Shown: positions 16,082 to 25,505, counted from the first letter of the stretch. The stretch is DNA of 64,000 nt from Dyadobacter sp. CY343 (GCF_021390335.1 NZ_JAJUXK010000001.1:558001-622000); one strand, 5' to 3'. A program made the numbers and translations. Notes: generated by a model not told the origin, from the sequence alone.

Positions 16082-16098
16082 TTTCTAATCTTCCCGTC

Positions 16099-17325
16099 AT
16101 GGATCTTTCGTACCGAATCGCTGTTCGATACTTTTTCTCGCGTAATAAAAGAAGTTTTATTAGTCTGATAGCCCGCATTGCGATGGCGGGAGTAGCGGTT
16201 GGTACAATGTCGATGGTGGTTGTATTGTCGGTTTTTAATGGAATGGAAGAGCTGAACCGGCGGATCTTCAAGACTTTCGACGCGGATGTGAAAGTAACGC
16301 CGGCAGAAGGGAAGCGATTCAATGTGACCGATGGGATGCTCACAACCATAAAAAAGGTAAATGGGATCCGGGGTGTGACGCAAATCATCGAGGATAATGC
16401 ATTGGCCCGCTACGGAAATCAGCAGACGATTGTGCGTTTGAAAGGTGTGGACAGGAGTTTTGAGGCACTTGGCCGACTGGATACCGCGCTCATCGAAGGT
16501 TCGCTGCGATTGACCGGAGCCAACGGAACGCCTTATGCGATCGTTTCGGAAGGTATCAGGAATGCACTTTCAATTGCATTGGAAGATATTACCGTCCCGC
16601 TCGAATTTTTATATCCCAGTACGGACAGCAAGCAGCTGAACCTTGCTTCGTCTGATGCATTCAATCACCTTGCATTGCGGCCGGGCGGCGTTTTTTTTAT
16701 TGAAACCCGCTACGACGATTACGTGATCGCGCCGGTTGCGCTGGTGGATTCGCTCATGCAATACCGCGGCGACCGGTCGGCACTGGAAATCAATATCGCG
16801 CCGGGATTTCGGGAACAGGATGTGAGTAAAAAATTAGCCGAAGTGCTTGGCAGTAAATTTGTAGTGAGAGATCGCGACTCTTTGAATGCGGATTTGTTGC
16901 GGGCGATCAAAATGGAAAAGCTTTTTGTGGCGGTAACCCTTTCGCTGATTATTTTAGTTGCGGCCATCAATATCTTCTTTTCGCTGAGTATGCTGGCCAT
17001 TGAAAAGAAAAAGGATGTTTCAATGTTGTATTCGCTCGGTGCGCAACCTGCGCTGATAAAACGGATATTTCTTGCGGAAGGTGCAATTGTGGCACTTTCC
17101 GGTGCTGTCGTGGGTCTTTTGGGTGGAGTTTTGATTTGCTGGTTACAGATAAAATATGGTTTCGTTTCAATGGGAATGACAACCTCGCTGGTTGACGCAT
17201 ATCCCGTCAAATTAATATGGGAAGATATACTCTACACAGGCATTATCGTCGTTATGATAACTATGGTGGTATCCTACATTCCAGCCCGCCGCGCCGCAGA
17301 AGCGGGATTGATCCTGAAAGTGTAA
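16099..17325 (+). CDS. LolC/LolE-type ABC transporter permease
   Basis: 408 residues: an N-terminal transmembrane helix (about 22-45), a periplasmic MacB-like domain to about 265, then three helices carrying the FtsX core (LFVAVTLSLIILVAAINIFFSLSML, AEGAIVALSGAVVGLLGGVLICW, ILYTGIIVVMITMVVSYIPARRAAE). This is the architecture of lipoprotein-releasing permeases that pull mature lipoproteins out of the inner membrane. The ATPase partner is not in the immediate neighbourhood. It follows rbfA by 17 bp and is followed by the M1 peptidase gene. Confidence 0.88.
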   Translation: MDLSYRIAVRYFFSRNKRSFISLIARIAMAGVAVGTMSMVVVLSVFNGMEELNRRIFKTFDADVKVTPAEGKRFNVTDGMLTTIKKVNGIRGVTQIIEDNALARYGNQQTIVRLKGVDRSFEALGRLDTALIEGSLRLTGANGTPYAIVSEGIRNALSIALEDITVPLEFLYPSTDSKQLNLASSDAFNHLALRPGGVFFIETRYDDYVIAPVALVDSLMQYRGDRSALEINIAPGFREQDVSKKLAEVLGSKFVVRDRDSLNADLLRAIKMEKLFVAVTLSLIILVAAINIFFSLSMLAIEKKKDVSMLYSLGAQPALIKRIFLAEGAIVALSGAVVGLLGGVLICWLQIKYGFVSMGMTTSLVDAYPVKLIWEDILYTGIIVVMITMVVSYIPARRAAEAGLILKV

Positions 17326-17405
17326 CCAAAGGCTGGGCAGCCAGACATCGTTTATTTAAACCTGACAATTTGATTAACTTACTAGCACACAACCTTAAAG
17401 CGGAT

Positions 17406-20003
17406 ATGGCCGGTCACAATACCAATGTTTTTCGCCGATTGGTCTTCACCTTTTTCGGATTAATATTTTTACTACCCTTCAACTCGGAAGCTGCCGCCAG
17501 CTTTTTTCAATCCGATACCCTTTACAGACGAAATCCCGGCACGGTCACCAAGAAAGGACCCTACCGCCCCGAGCGTACCAAAAAATCGGATATTCTCTAC
17601 ACGCGGCTGGATGTGCAGTTCGACTGGGCGAAGCAGCAGGTACCCGCCTCTGCGATCGTCATGTTCAAGGCGCATTTCAAGCCACAGAATACCCTCGAAC
17701 TGGACGCGAAAGGATTTGATATCAAAAGTGTTTCACTGCTCGATACAGTAGGTGACTACGGTTCACTCAACTCCGAAGAAATCGCAGCGAAGATTACCAA
17801 AAAGCTCAACTTTACGTACGAAGACAAGCGGAAGCTCATCATCAAGCTGGACAAGGATTTTACAAGAAATGATACCCTTTTTGTGAAAATCGATTACGTA
17901 GCCAAACCAAACGATGTGCCGCGTAACAAGCCAGACGACAGCCAGACCGACAAAGGATTATATTTCATCAATGCAGATGGTCTCGACGAAGGTAAGCCGC
18001 GCCAGATTTGGACGCAGGGCGAGACCGAGGGCAGTTCCTGCTGGTTTCCGACGATCGACTCACCTAACCAAAAGTTCACGCAGGACATTTACATTACTGT
18101 TGACAGTACATTCAAAACGCTGTCAAATGGTCTTTTGATCTCGCAAAAAGAAGGTAAAAAAGGAATGCGGACGGATCATTGGAAACAATCGCTGCCGCAC
18201 GCACCATACCTGACGATGATCGCCGTCGGTGATTTTGTGATAGCCAAAGATATGATGCCGAACGGAATGGAGCTGAGCTATTATGTGGAGCCCAAATACG
18301 GCGCTGACGCACACGCGATCTTCGGCCGCACGCCCGAAATGATGGGTTTTTTCTCCAATATCTTCGGTGTAGAATATCCCTGGGAAAAGTACGCGCAGGT
18401 CGCTGTGCGGGACTTTGTGGCGGGCGCAATGGAAAATACAACGGCTACCGTGCACGAAGAGGGCGTTCAGAATGATGCTCGCTCACTGGTGGACGGAAAC
18501 TCGGATGCAGTAATCGCACACGAACTCGCGCATCACTGGTTTGGTGACTATGTTACCTGTGAAGAATGGGGTCAACTGCCTTTGAATGAATCCTTTGCAA
18601 ATTATTCTGAGTATCTGTGGAGTGAATATAACGACGGGAAATACGAAGCCGATTGGGGTAATTTGCAGGAAATGAAATCGTATTTACTGGAATCGGAAAC
18701 GAAACAGGTTCCGATGATCCGCTATTTCTATAGGGATCGGGAAAATATGTTCGATAGCCACTCGTATGCAAAAGGCGGCAGGATCCTGCACATGCTCAGA
18801 TCTTATGTAGGCGACGACGCTTTTTTTGCTTCCCTGAAACATTATCTGCGTAAAAATGCATTTGGAACTACCGAGATCGATGATCTGAGAACTGCATTTG
18901 AGCAGGTTACCGGCGAAGACCTTAACTGGTTTTTTGATCAGTGGTTTCACCGGCCGGGCCATCCTTCTCTGAAAATACAACAGGAATACCTTGCGAATGC
19001 AAGTAAGGTGGTTTTGAAAATAAAACAGGCGCAGGATACATTGGCTACCACGGTGTACCGGTTGCCGGTGAAGGTAGATGTTTGGGTAAATGGGAAGAAA
19101 AATCAATACAATGTCGTGGTCGACAAAGTGAATCAGACACTTGAATTTCCGGCTACAAAAAAACCTGATCTGGTGGTATTTGATTCCGACGCGCAGTTAC
19201 TGGCTGTGGTTGAGCATGAAAAGAACAGGGTCGAGATGGAATATCAATACCAGCACAGCGACCGTTTTTTGCATAAATATGATGCTTTATCGCAGCTGGA
19301 AGGCGCTTTGACGGACACTACCGTCAAGAATATCCTTGAAAAGGCAATGGACGATCCATTCTGGAAATTCCGTCAAATGGCAGTAAGTAACTTCTCGGAA
19401 TATGCAGGAGCGGGTTTTGTGGATATTGAGAAGAAAATTCAGAGTCTGGCACGAAAAGATCCGCACCCGCAGGTCAGGTCAGAGGCAATTATTACGCTTG
19501 CTTCATTCGGGGACAATAATAGTGACTCGATTTTTAAGGAGGCTTTGACGGACAGTTCTTACCAGGTAGTGTCGGTTGCGATCGAGAAATACCTGATGTC
19601 GCAGCCAAATGATGCAAGCGAGATCGCAGCTGAGTTTGAGAACTCACCCAACGACGCGATCGTAACTTCTGTCGCAAACTACTACGCCGGCCTGGCACAG
19701 CCTGAGCGGTTTAGCTGGTTTCTGGAAAAAATGAAGGCGATGAAACCGACCGACAAATATAATTTCTTGCAGGTTTTTGGTAAGTACCTTATTAAATCCA
19801 AACAGGATGTGCAGCGGCTGAGTATTCCTGTGCTGGAAGGTCTGGCCCGCGATAATTCCTCTTATTTTGTTCGTTTCGGAGCATTCCAGGCACTTGGCCT
19901 TCTCACCGACATTCAAGGCGTATCTGCACTTAGAAAAGACATTCGCGCAAAAGAAACCGAACCTAAGCTGAAAGAAATGTACAGCCAGTTTGGCGATTTG
20001 TAG
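17406..20003 (+). CDS. M1-family zinc aminopeptidase, exported
   Basis: 865 residues from ATG 17406. The open frame extends upstream into the permease gene but only this start gives a signal-like N-terminus (VFRRLVFTFFGLIFLLPFNSEAAA). M1 hallmarks are intact: GAMEN at 340-344, H372-E-x-x-H376 and a third zinc ligand E395, 18 residues further on. It should trim N-terminal residues from peptides in the periplasm. The C-terminal 250 residues form HEAT-like helical repeats (for example VDIEKKIQSLARKDPHPQVRSEAIITL). It converges with the LacI-type regulator gene. Confidence 0.9.
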   Translation: MAGHNTNVFRRLVFTFFGLIFLLPFNSEAAASFFQSDTLYRRNPGTVTKKGPYRPERTKKSDILYTRLDVQFDWAKQQVPASAIVMFKAHFKPQNTLELDAKGFDIKSVSLLDTVGDYGSLNSEEIAAKITKKLNFTYEDKRKLIIKLDKDFTRNDTLFVKIDYVAKPNDVPRNKPDDSQTDKGLYFINADGLDEGKPRQIWTQGETEGSSCWFPTIDSPNQKFTQDIYITVDSTFKTLSNGLLISQKEGKKGMRTDHWKQSLPHAPYLTMIAVGDFVIAKDMMPNGMELSYYVEPKYGADAHAIFGRTPEMMGFFSNIFGVEYPWEKYAQVAVRDFVAGAMENTTATVHEEGVQNDARSLVDGNSDAVIAHELAHHWFGDYVTCEEWGQLPLNESFANYSEYLWSEYNDGKYEADWGNLQEMKSYLLESETKQVPMIRYFYRDRENMFDSHSYAKGGRILHMLRSYVGDDAFFASLKHYLRKNAFGTTEIDDLRTAFEQVTGEDLNWFFDQWFHRPGHPSLKIQQEYLANASKVVLKIKQAQDTLATTVYRLPVKVDVWVNGKKNQYNVVVDKVNQTLEFPATKKPDLVVFDSDAQLLAVVEHEKNRVEMEYQYQHSDRFLHKYDALSQLEGALTDTTVKNILEKAMDDPFWKFRQMAVSNFSEYAGAGFVDIEKKIQSLARKDPHPQVRSEAIITLASFGDNNSDSIFKEALTDSSYQVVSVAIEKYLMSQPNDASEIAAEFENSPNDAIVTSVANYYAGLAQPERFSWFLEKMKAMKPTDKYNFLQVFGKYLIKSKQDVQRLSIPVLEGLARDNSSYFVRFGAFQALGLLTDIQGVSALRKDIRAKETEPKLKEMYSQFGDL

Positions 20004-20014
20004 TAAACCAATTC

Positions 20015-21079
20015 CTATTGCGGATCGAGGTAGTAGTCCAGATTTTCCTTTGTAATAATATCCAGAGGCAAAAACTTGATCGCGGCAACTTCTTTTTTGA
20101 ATACCAAATGATTGGCGAGCTGGTGAATACCCCAATAACCCTGACCCAGCGGGTTTTGGTTGATCAGAAAGTGGATCACCTCTTTGTTGAGAAAATGCAG
20201 ATTACGCTCAACCAGATCGTATCCTACCAGCTTAATATCCTTCAACTTGCGCTTTTCAAGATAAGCAGCTACTTCAAATGCTTTTGAATTAGTAACATAA
20301 ATCGCATTAAGGTCGGGATATTGCTTCCTGATTTCATCCAGTCCAGCATCGGGGCTGGACCCTTCCGCGAAATGAATTTCCTGACTGACAATATTGAAGT
20401 TCTTTTCGCCGCTATGGTGCTTGAAATAGTCTTTAAAACCTTCTTCTTTCGTGATCAAATGCGCCGAGTTCGAAATATCCTCATTGATGTGCGCAACCAG
20501 AATAGTACCCGACGATTGCAGCCCAAAACTCAGGATCTTCGCAACAAGCGACCCGCTTCGGTACGAATCCTGGCCAATATAGCACAGTGGATTCACGTGT
20601 TCGATCTGCGTATTGAACAGTACATAAGGAATTTCCATTTCAAACCATTCCTTAAAAAACGGAAGTGCCTCTTTATAGAAAACCGGCGCGATAAGTAATC
20701 CGTCGGGTTTTTCTGCTGTCACATCCTTCGCGCGGGAGATGAACGACTGGTCGTCGTGCGGGTCAAAATTGAATTGCGTAATGGACACGCCATATTGCCG
20801 CAGCTCCTTCTCAGCCTTTTCAAGTCCAATCTTGGGAGCCTGCCAATACGGATCCAGCTCGGGATCAGGGACGAGGACAGCCAGATTGTAGGTTTTCTGC
20901 GATTTGAGGGACTGCGCTATAAAATTCGGCTCGTAGTTCAGCTCTTTGATAATACCCAAAATCCGCTCCCTAACATCGTCTGCCACGCGCCCACGGTTAT
21001 GAAGTACCCGGTCAACTGTTCCTTTGGAGGTTTGTGCCTTTTCAGCTATGTCTTTTATTCTTACAATTTTCTTTTTCAC
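20015..21079 (-). CDS. LacI-family transcriptional regulator
   Basis: 354 residues from GTG 21079, giving a start MKKKIVRIKDIAEKAQTSKG that fits LacI regulators; the longer frame from TTG 21118 would begin inside a promoter-like element. The DNA-binding domain covers 1-58 (helix-turn-helix DIAEKAQTSKGTVDRVLHNRG and hinge). The rest is a periplasmic-binding-protein-like effector domain of the sugar-binding type 1 class. It should bind a sugar or similar ligand, but neighbours give no clue to its regulon. Confidence 0.88.
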   Translation of the reverse strand: MKKKIVRIKDIAEKAQTSKGTVDRVLHNRGRVADDVRERILGIIKELNYEPNFIAQSLKSQKTYNLAVLVPDPELDPYWQAPKIGLEKAEKELRQYGVSITQFNFDPHDDQSFISRAKDVTAEKPDGLLIAPVFYKEALPFFKEWFEMEIPYVLFNTQIEHVNPLCYIGQDSYRSGSLVAKILSFGLQSSGTILVAHINEDISNSAHLITKEEGFKDYFKHHSGEKNFNIVSQEIHFAEGSSPDAGLDEIRKQYPDLNAIYVTNSKAFEVAAYLEKRKLKDIKLVGYDLVERNLHFLNKEVIHFLINQNPLGQGYWGIHQLANHLVFKKEVAAIKFLPLDIITKENLDYYLDPQ

Positions 21080-21115
21080 AATCTTTTGGAGGTCATTGCT
21101 TTTTGCAAAAGCAAG

Positions 21116-21123
21116 CAAAAGTA
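21116..21123 (-). promoter_or_regulatory. -7 promoter element of the LacI-type regulator gene
   Basis: On the minus strand the sequence reads TACTTTTG, a TAnnTTTG match, 37 bp upstream of GTG 21079. Its overlap with the TTG at 21118 argues that translation starts at 21079. Confidence 0.5.
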
Positions 21124-21484
21124 ATAATTACCATCACTTGCCAGAATAATACTTACGGAAAGGATAGTCGCGACAATACTATTCGAAGCTTATTTATAAT
21201 AAATTTTATATCGGTTGATATCTACATCTGTTCTTGTGAAAGGAAAGTTGGCTCTGTTTATTAAATCGTGTACGATAACGTTAAGCAAATTCTAATGCGT
21301 GTTCGAACACTTTTTGTGTAAAATTGCTTTGTTAATTTAATTTTCCAACTAATTTTGTAAAACCTTTAAGCAATGAAAGATTATTCTAGTCTTTTAATCT
21401 TTCACAGTAGAAATTTCAGTCCTAAAACCACCTTTAACCTTTTCCAGTTTTTTTAATCCAAAGTACCCACTAATCCTAAATCCT

Positions 21485-21518
21485 GAAAAAGCGTACGCAT
21501 TGCTGTGTGCGCTTTTTC
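21485..21518 (-). terminator. Rho-independent terminator of the reductase gene
   Basis: A stem of up to 15 bp (GAAAAAGCG with CGCTTTTTC, then six further pairs including two wobbles) around a 4-base loop sits just past the stop codon of the minus-strand reductase gene. Both arms carry an A- or T-run, so it could act in both directions. Confidence 0.8.
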
Positions 21519-21522
21519 GATT

Positions 21523-22575
21523 TTACTGATGCGGGATCTCAATCACCACATCGTCAGTGTCCACGTAGGACGAGCAGGTCAATATCCAGCCTTCCGCAAG
21601 ATCTTTGTCAGTTAGTACCTCGTTTACGCTCATGTGAACTTTGCCATTCTTGCAAATGCCCGCACAAGTCGAGCAGCGGCCTCCTTTGCAGCTGTAAGGC
21701 AACTTAATACCCTGGCTGAGCGCAGCGTCGAGAACAGTGAAATGCGCGGGAACATGCAAGCGGTGCAGCTGCCCGCCAAAGTTTAATAGGATATTGTGCG
21801 GATGAGAATCGGGTGGGGGCGGCGGAGGCGAGGTGATCACAAAGTTTTCCTTGCGTATCTGATCTTTCCTGAAACCCATGAAATGCAGCGTGATCTCTGC
21901 CGAGCGCATTAAGTCAAACGGCCCGCAAATAAAAAATCGCGCGTCCGTTCTGTCGAATTTCAAAGATTTGGTGACGAGCTGTTCCAGCCGCGTATTGTTG
22001 ATCCTGCCGCGAATCCCATTCCATTCGTCCGAAGGCTGGCTGTGCACGTGAATTACATGGAACCGTGTGGGGAAATTGTCTTGCCATTTCAGTATCTCAT
22101 GCGAGAAGAGGGTATCTCTGATATTTCGACTGGCGTAGATCAGCGTGATGTGCGATCTTTCGTCTTTTGTAAGGGCCTGTTTTAAAATAGAAAAAAGGGG
22201 CGTAATGCCGCTTCCCGCTCCGATCAAAACTATATCACGTTCAACAGGAAGCGAGTCTTCCAGCACAAACCGGCCGGAAGGTTGCAGTGCGGTAAAAATC
22301 TCTCCTTCTTGAACCAAATCAATCCAGAACCTGGAAATCTCTCCGTTCGGGACGCGTTTTATGGTAATTGCTGGAAATTGATCCACCCCGGGCGCGGAGC
22401 TCATGGAATAGGAGCGGCGCACCTCGTGTCCGTGCAGGTTGATGAGGAAGGTTAAAAACTGGCCCGCCTGGTACACCAGCGGCTGGCCGTCGGTTCTTTC
22501 AAAGACAAAAGTCTTCGCGTCGTTAACCTCGGGGATAATTTGTCGAACCTGTAACGATATGGTTGAATCTGACAT
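21523..22575 (-). CDS. PaaE-like flavin and 2Fe-2S reductase
   Basis: 350 residues from Met 22575; an in-frame ATG at 22605 overlaps the preceding stop and is a possible coupled start. Three domains are visible: an FAD-binding barrel with RSYSMSS (from residue 54), an NAD(P)-binding domain with GAGSGITPLFSILK (about 119-132) and CGPFDLM, and a plant-type 2Fe-2S ferredoxin domain with C296-x4-C301-x2-C304 and C334. A proline run (about 250-255) links the last two. Such proteins pass electrons from NADPH to a partner oxygenase or desaturase. Neither is visible nearby; the immediate upstream gene is the DxDD protein, so that may be the partner pathway. Confidence 0.9.
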   Translation of the reverse strand: MSDSTISLQVRQIIPEVNDAKTFVFERTDGQPLVYQAGQFLTFLINLHGHEVRRSYSMSSAPGVDQFPAITIKRVPNGEISRFWIDLVQEGEIFTALQPSGRFVLEDSLPVERDIVLIGAGSGITPLFSILKQALTKDERSHITLIYASRNIRDTLFSHEILKWQDNFPTRFHVIHVHSQPSDEWNGIRGRINNTRLEQLVTKSLKFDRTDARFFICGPFDLMRSAEITLHFMGFRKDQIRKENFVITSPPPPPPDSHPHNILLNFGGQLHRLHVPAHFTVLDAALSQGIKLPYSCKGGRCSTCAGICKNGKVHMSVNEVLTDKDLAEGWILTCSSYVDTDDVVIEIPHQ

Positions 22576-22597
22576 TTTTAATACTGCTTTGTTTCTA

Positions 22598-23689
22598 TTA
22601 CGCATTCACATTTTCGGATATTGCCCACACCGTTTCATATTCAGCCAGCAAGGTCCAGCAATGGGCTTCACACAGCCAGTACATGTGAAAAAGCGGGAGC
22701 ACCGAAATTTTGTAGAGCAGCGGATTTTCGTAGGCTGTAAGCAGGCCCGCTATAAAAAAAACGAACCCGTCGAAATTTTTGGCAGTGAAATTCTCCACCG
22801 GCACGCGCGCGGGCTTTTCTCCCAGCCGGAGCAATGCGGTACTCAGGATCACTTTGTCCATGTCAGAAGTCGTGGTACTCAGCAAATCCTGCGTGTCGCG
22901 GATCAGTTTCGCTTTCACAGACTCCAACGCAGGCGGCGAAAACGCAGCGATCAGCCGGGCGACGTGATAGATAATCAGTGGAGTGCGGGGATATTGGTGC
23001 GCACAGCGGAAAGGTACCTGGCGATAGCGATCAGTCGCAATAACAGACCGGATATATTCCAGGCTGGCCTCATCGTGTTCATTCAAAGGTAGTTGTGAGT
23101 CAAACAAACAGTATAACATATTGCTTAGCACACAAACATCAAACTCTACATACATATTTTTACCAAACCAGGTAGAATACGCTTTCAGTCGCCGGTACTC
23201 GGGATAGGTATTGCGGATCCACTGTTTCGCACCATTGGAATGCATCGCCAGCTTCTCTTTCAGCCACACCAGCTCCTCCTTCGAACGCTCCGTAGTAAGG
23301 TAAATGAATGCAGTATCGTCAATATCGTCAGGAATGCGGAAATGCTCGTAACGGTGGAAAATATGCCCGTTGGGGAAATGCTTCGAAGGTTTTGTTTTCC
23401 AAAAATTATAGGTGTCTAAACCGTCCTTGTTCCTGAAATCGGGATAATTAGCAATGATTTTATTGCAAATGCTGTCTATCAGTTCCTGGGTTTGCGGATC
23501 TGCATTTTTACGGATGGATTTCAGTGTGAAACAGCTAATTGCCGAGAAGAAAATCGTCGTATCCGGCCTCTGGTAACCGATCAGCGGATTAGCCCTTTTT
23601 GCTGGAAAAATGCCGGGCGGGAAGAACTCGTCGCCTTTGGATTGCAGGCTTTCTATTCGTTCAATAAATCGTTGCAGCAGCGGCTTCAT
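22598..23689 (-). CDS. Unrecognised protein with a DxDD motif
   Basis: 363 residues, soluble. I cannot place the family. Residues 121-127 read DDIDDTA, which matches the DxDD catalytic motif of class II terpene cyclases (squalene-hopene cyclase, copalyl diphosphate synthase), and the flanking helical sequence has the alternation of an alpha/alpha toroid. It is only about half the length of those enzymes, so it may be a single-barrel relative or an unrelated alpha/alpha protein in which the motif arose by chance. It is directly followed by the PaaE-like reductase, with the stop codon inside the possible early start of that gene, so both are probably translated together. Confidence 0.7.
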   Translation of the reverse strand: MKPLLQRFIERIESLQSKGDEFFPPGIFPAKRANPLIGYQRPDTTIFFSAISCFTLKSIRKNADPQTQELIDSICNKIIANYPDFRNKDGLDTYNFWKTKPSKHFPNGHIFHRYEHFRIPDDIDDTAFIYLTTERSKEELVWLKEKLAMHSNGAKQWIRNTYPEYRRLKAYSTWFGKNMYVEFDVCVLSNMLYCLFDSQLPLNEHDEASLEYIRSVIATDRYRQVPFRCAHQYPRTPLIIYHVARLIAAFSPPALESVKAKLIRDTQDLLSTTTSDMDKVILSTALLRLGEKPARVPVENFTAKNFDGFVFFIAGLLTAYENPLLYKISVLPLFHMYWLCEAHCWTLLAEYETVWAISENVNA

Positions 23690-23712
23690 ATCCCGAAACT
23701 AATAAAAAAATA

Positions 23713-23745
23713 AAACCCTGTCTCTCGGCAGGGTTTATATAACTA
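23713..23745 (-). terminator. Rho-independent terminator of the nfu gene
   Basis: AAACCCTG (23713-23720) and CAGGGTTT (23729-23736) form an 8-bp stem with an 8-base loop. Read on the minus strand it is followed by TATTTTTTTATT. It lies between the Nfu gene and the DxDD gene, so those two are likely separate transcripts. Confidence 0.78.
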
Positions 23746-23759
23746 TCGTATTTGAATGC

Positions 23760-24356
23760 TTAAACTCCTTCTGCAACCACTTCTTTTACATCAGGAACCA
23801 TTCTGGTGAGCAGGTTTTCAATACCTGCTTTCAATGTCAATGTAGAAGACGGGCAGCCGCTGCAAGAGCCTTGCAGCAATACCTTAACCCGGCCAGATTC
23901 TTCATCAAATGAATGGAAATTAATAGCGCCTCCGTCAGATTCTACCGCCGGGCGAACATATTGGTCGAGCGCAGCTTTGATCTTCTGAACCGTGTCTGAA
24001 TCGCGGGAGTCGACGATTACTGTATTTTTATCAATAGTTCTTTGCTCAAAAACAGGATGATTTTCTTCAAAATAGATCTTGATAAATTGCTTTGTATCTC
24101 TCAAAACCTCTTCCCACGCAATACTTTCATCCTTAGTGATCGTGATGAAATTGCTCGCTATAAAAACGCGCTTCACGTGTGGGAACTGAAAAAGGTCCGA
24201 AGCGAGTGGAGACGCTTTTTCTTCTTCCAAAGCAGCTTCCAGCGAAGGGTAATCAAATGAAAGTCCGTCGGGTACAAGCTCAAAGTTCAGAACGAACTTC
24301 ATAGAGTTTGGATTCGGGCTTAATTCGGTATATACAAAAACAGGACGTGTTAACAT
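23760..24356 (-). CDS. NifU/Nfu-type iron-sulfur scaffold protein
   Basis: 198 residues from Met 24356. A start at 24470 is excluded because it would lie within the L27 terminator. An N-terminal Nfu_N domain (FVYTELSPNPNSMKFVLN, about 5-95) is followed by a NifU-like C-terminal domain with the cluster-binding C165-x-x-C168 (GSCSGCPSSTLTLK). It carries Fe-S clusters to apoproteins in the cytoplasm. Terminators flank it on both sides. Confidence 0.92.
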   Translation of the reverse strand: MLTRPVFVYTELSPNPNSMKFVLNFELVPDGLSFDYPSLEAALEEEKASPLASDLFQFPHVKRVFIASNFITITKDESIAWEEVLRDTKQFIKIYFEENHPVFEQRTIDKNTVIVDSRDSDTVQKIKAALDQYVRPAVESDGGAINFHSFDEESGRVKVLLQGSCSGCPSSTLTLKAGIENLLTRMVPDVKEVVAEGV

Positions 24357-24443
24357 GTCAGTTGAAATAATGGAAATAAGGGATATAATGGACAAACAAG
24401 CAAAGTGTGCTTTTGGTTTTGCGGGCGCCGATTTATATAAATG

Positions 24444-24480
24444 AAAAAACCCGCAAGACACTGGGTCCAACGGGTTTTTT
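24444..24480 (-). terminator. Rho-independent terminator of rplU-rpmA
   Basis: AAAAAACCCG (24444-24453) and CGGGTTTTTT (24471-24480) form a 10-bp stem with a 17-base loop, 19 bp beyond the stop of rpmA on the minus strand. The A-run gives a T-run on that strand. Confidence 0.85.
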
Positions 24481-24498
24481 AAATGCTTTCAGCTGAAA

Positions 24499-24792
24499 TT
24501 ATGCTTCCGCCGTAGCTTCAACAGGAGCAGCAGCAACTGCGATCGGTTCGATGTGAACGTAAGATCTGTTTTCACGGGTTTTGCGGAAAACCACATTACC
24601 TGCAACCAATGCAAACAAAGTATGGTCACGACCGATACCTACGTTTTTGCCTGGGTTGTGCTTGGTGCCACGCTGACGAACAAGAATGTTCCCTGCTTTG
24701 GCAACCTCACCACCGAATAATTTTACTCCAAGACGCTTGCTTTCTGACTCACGTCCGTTTCTCGAGCTACCTACACCTTTCTTATGTGCCAT
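24499..24792 (-). CDS. rpmA: 50S ribosomal protein L27
   Basis: 97 residues. It starts [22 protein letters not shown], the conserved N-terminus that reaches the peptidyl transferase centre, and continues [22 protein letters not shown]. The last 15 residues are an alanine-rich tail that is variable in this family. It follows rplU by 72 bp, the usual gene order. Confidence 0.97.
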   Translation of the reverse strand: MAHKKGVGSSRNGRESESKRLGVKLFGGEVAKAGNILVRQRGTKHNPGKNVGIGRDHTLFALVAGNVVFRKTRENRSYVHIEPIAVAAAPVEATAEA

Positions 24793-24864
24793 GATATCTT
24801 AACTTTAATTGTTATTTCCTGATTGATTAAACACTGATTTCGTTGCCGAAAAGAAAACGAAGCA

Positions 24865-25176
24865 TTAAGCTACGATATCGTCAATGCTGATTTTGGTCAA
24901 ATACTGACGGTGACCATTTTTAACCCTGTAACCCTTACGTCTCTTTTTCTTGAAGACGATCACTTTTTCACCTTTAAGGTGTTCAAGAACAGTTGCTTTT
25001 ACTGAGGCTCCTGCCACCAGGGGCAGTCCTACCTGTACTGTGCCTCCGTTATCAACGAGAAGGACTTTGTCAAATACAAGTGCAGCGTTCACGTCACCTT
25101 CAAGCCTATGCGTGAAGATTTCGCGACCCTTTTCAACCTTAAATTGCTGACCTGCGATTTCTACGATTGCGTACAT
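24865..25176 (-). CDS. rplU: 50S ribosomal protein L21
   Basis: 103 residues. It opens MYAIVEIAGQQFKVEKG and ends KKRRKGYRVKNGHRQ, both typical of L21. It binds 23S rRNA in the large subunit and precedes rpmA, with which it probably shares the promoter at 25216-25223. Confidence 0.97.
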   Translation of the reverse strand: MYAIVEIAGQQFKVEKGREIFTHRLEGDVNAALVFDKVLLVDNGGTVQVGLPLVAGASVKATVLEHLKGEKVIVFKKKRRKGYRVKNGHRQYLTKISIDDIVA

Positions 25177-25505
25177 GTTAATAAATTAAGTATTCTGATT
25201 TTCTAAAATGAGGTGCAAAGATAATCAGCTAATCACAGAAACACAATCTTTTAGCGAGTTTATTAGGCAGATCTGCCGGTTCTTTTCTGTTTAATTTGAA
25301 TGCTAAATAGGGAAACGGACGCATTGATTGTCTTTATGTTAAATCTGTGGATCGGCCCGGAAGGCGGCTCGCCCGTTGCGACAGATCCTACTATTATATA
25401 ATTACGGGGTGGGTAAACGTTTTGTCAAAGCAAAGATTTATTAGCTTAACAAACTTTAACTTCTCAGATTGTTACTTTCATGCCAAAAGTGCGTCTAAGC
25501 ATAGA
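25177..25505. other. 329-bp gap between rplU and the redoxin gene
   Basis: The left part holds the divergent rplU promoter (25216-25223, minus). The open frame on the plus strand from 25347 has no coding character before 25506. I see no promoter motif for the redoxin gene that I can name. Confidence 0.5.
25216..25223 (-). promoter_or_regulatory. -7 promoter element of rplU-rpmA
   Basis: The minus strand reads TATCTTTG, a TAnnTTTG match about 40 bp upstream of rplU. A TTG on the same strand (25244-25246) lies 20 bp further upstream, the expected -33 position. Confidence 0.65.

Larger units (their letters stand above)
21080..21522. other. 443-bp intergenic region
   Basis: AT-rich, with no credible gene on either strand. 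It holds the -7 element of the LacI-type gene (21116-21123) at its left end and the terminator of the reductase gene (21485-21518) at its right end. Between 21124 and 21484 I see nothing that I can name. Confidence 0.6.

Noticed and set aside
22439..23092. 217-residue open frame on the plus strand
   Set aside because: It spans parts of two well-supported minus-strand genes and shows no family features.
24357..24470. N-terminal extension of Nfu
   Set aside because: It would start inside the L27 terminator, and its sequence lacks Nfu features.
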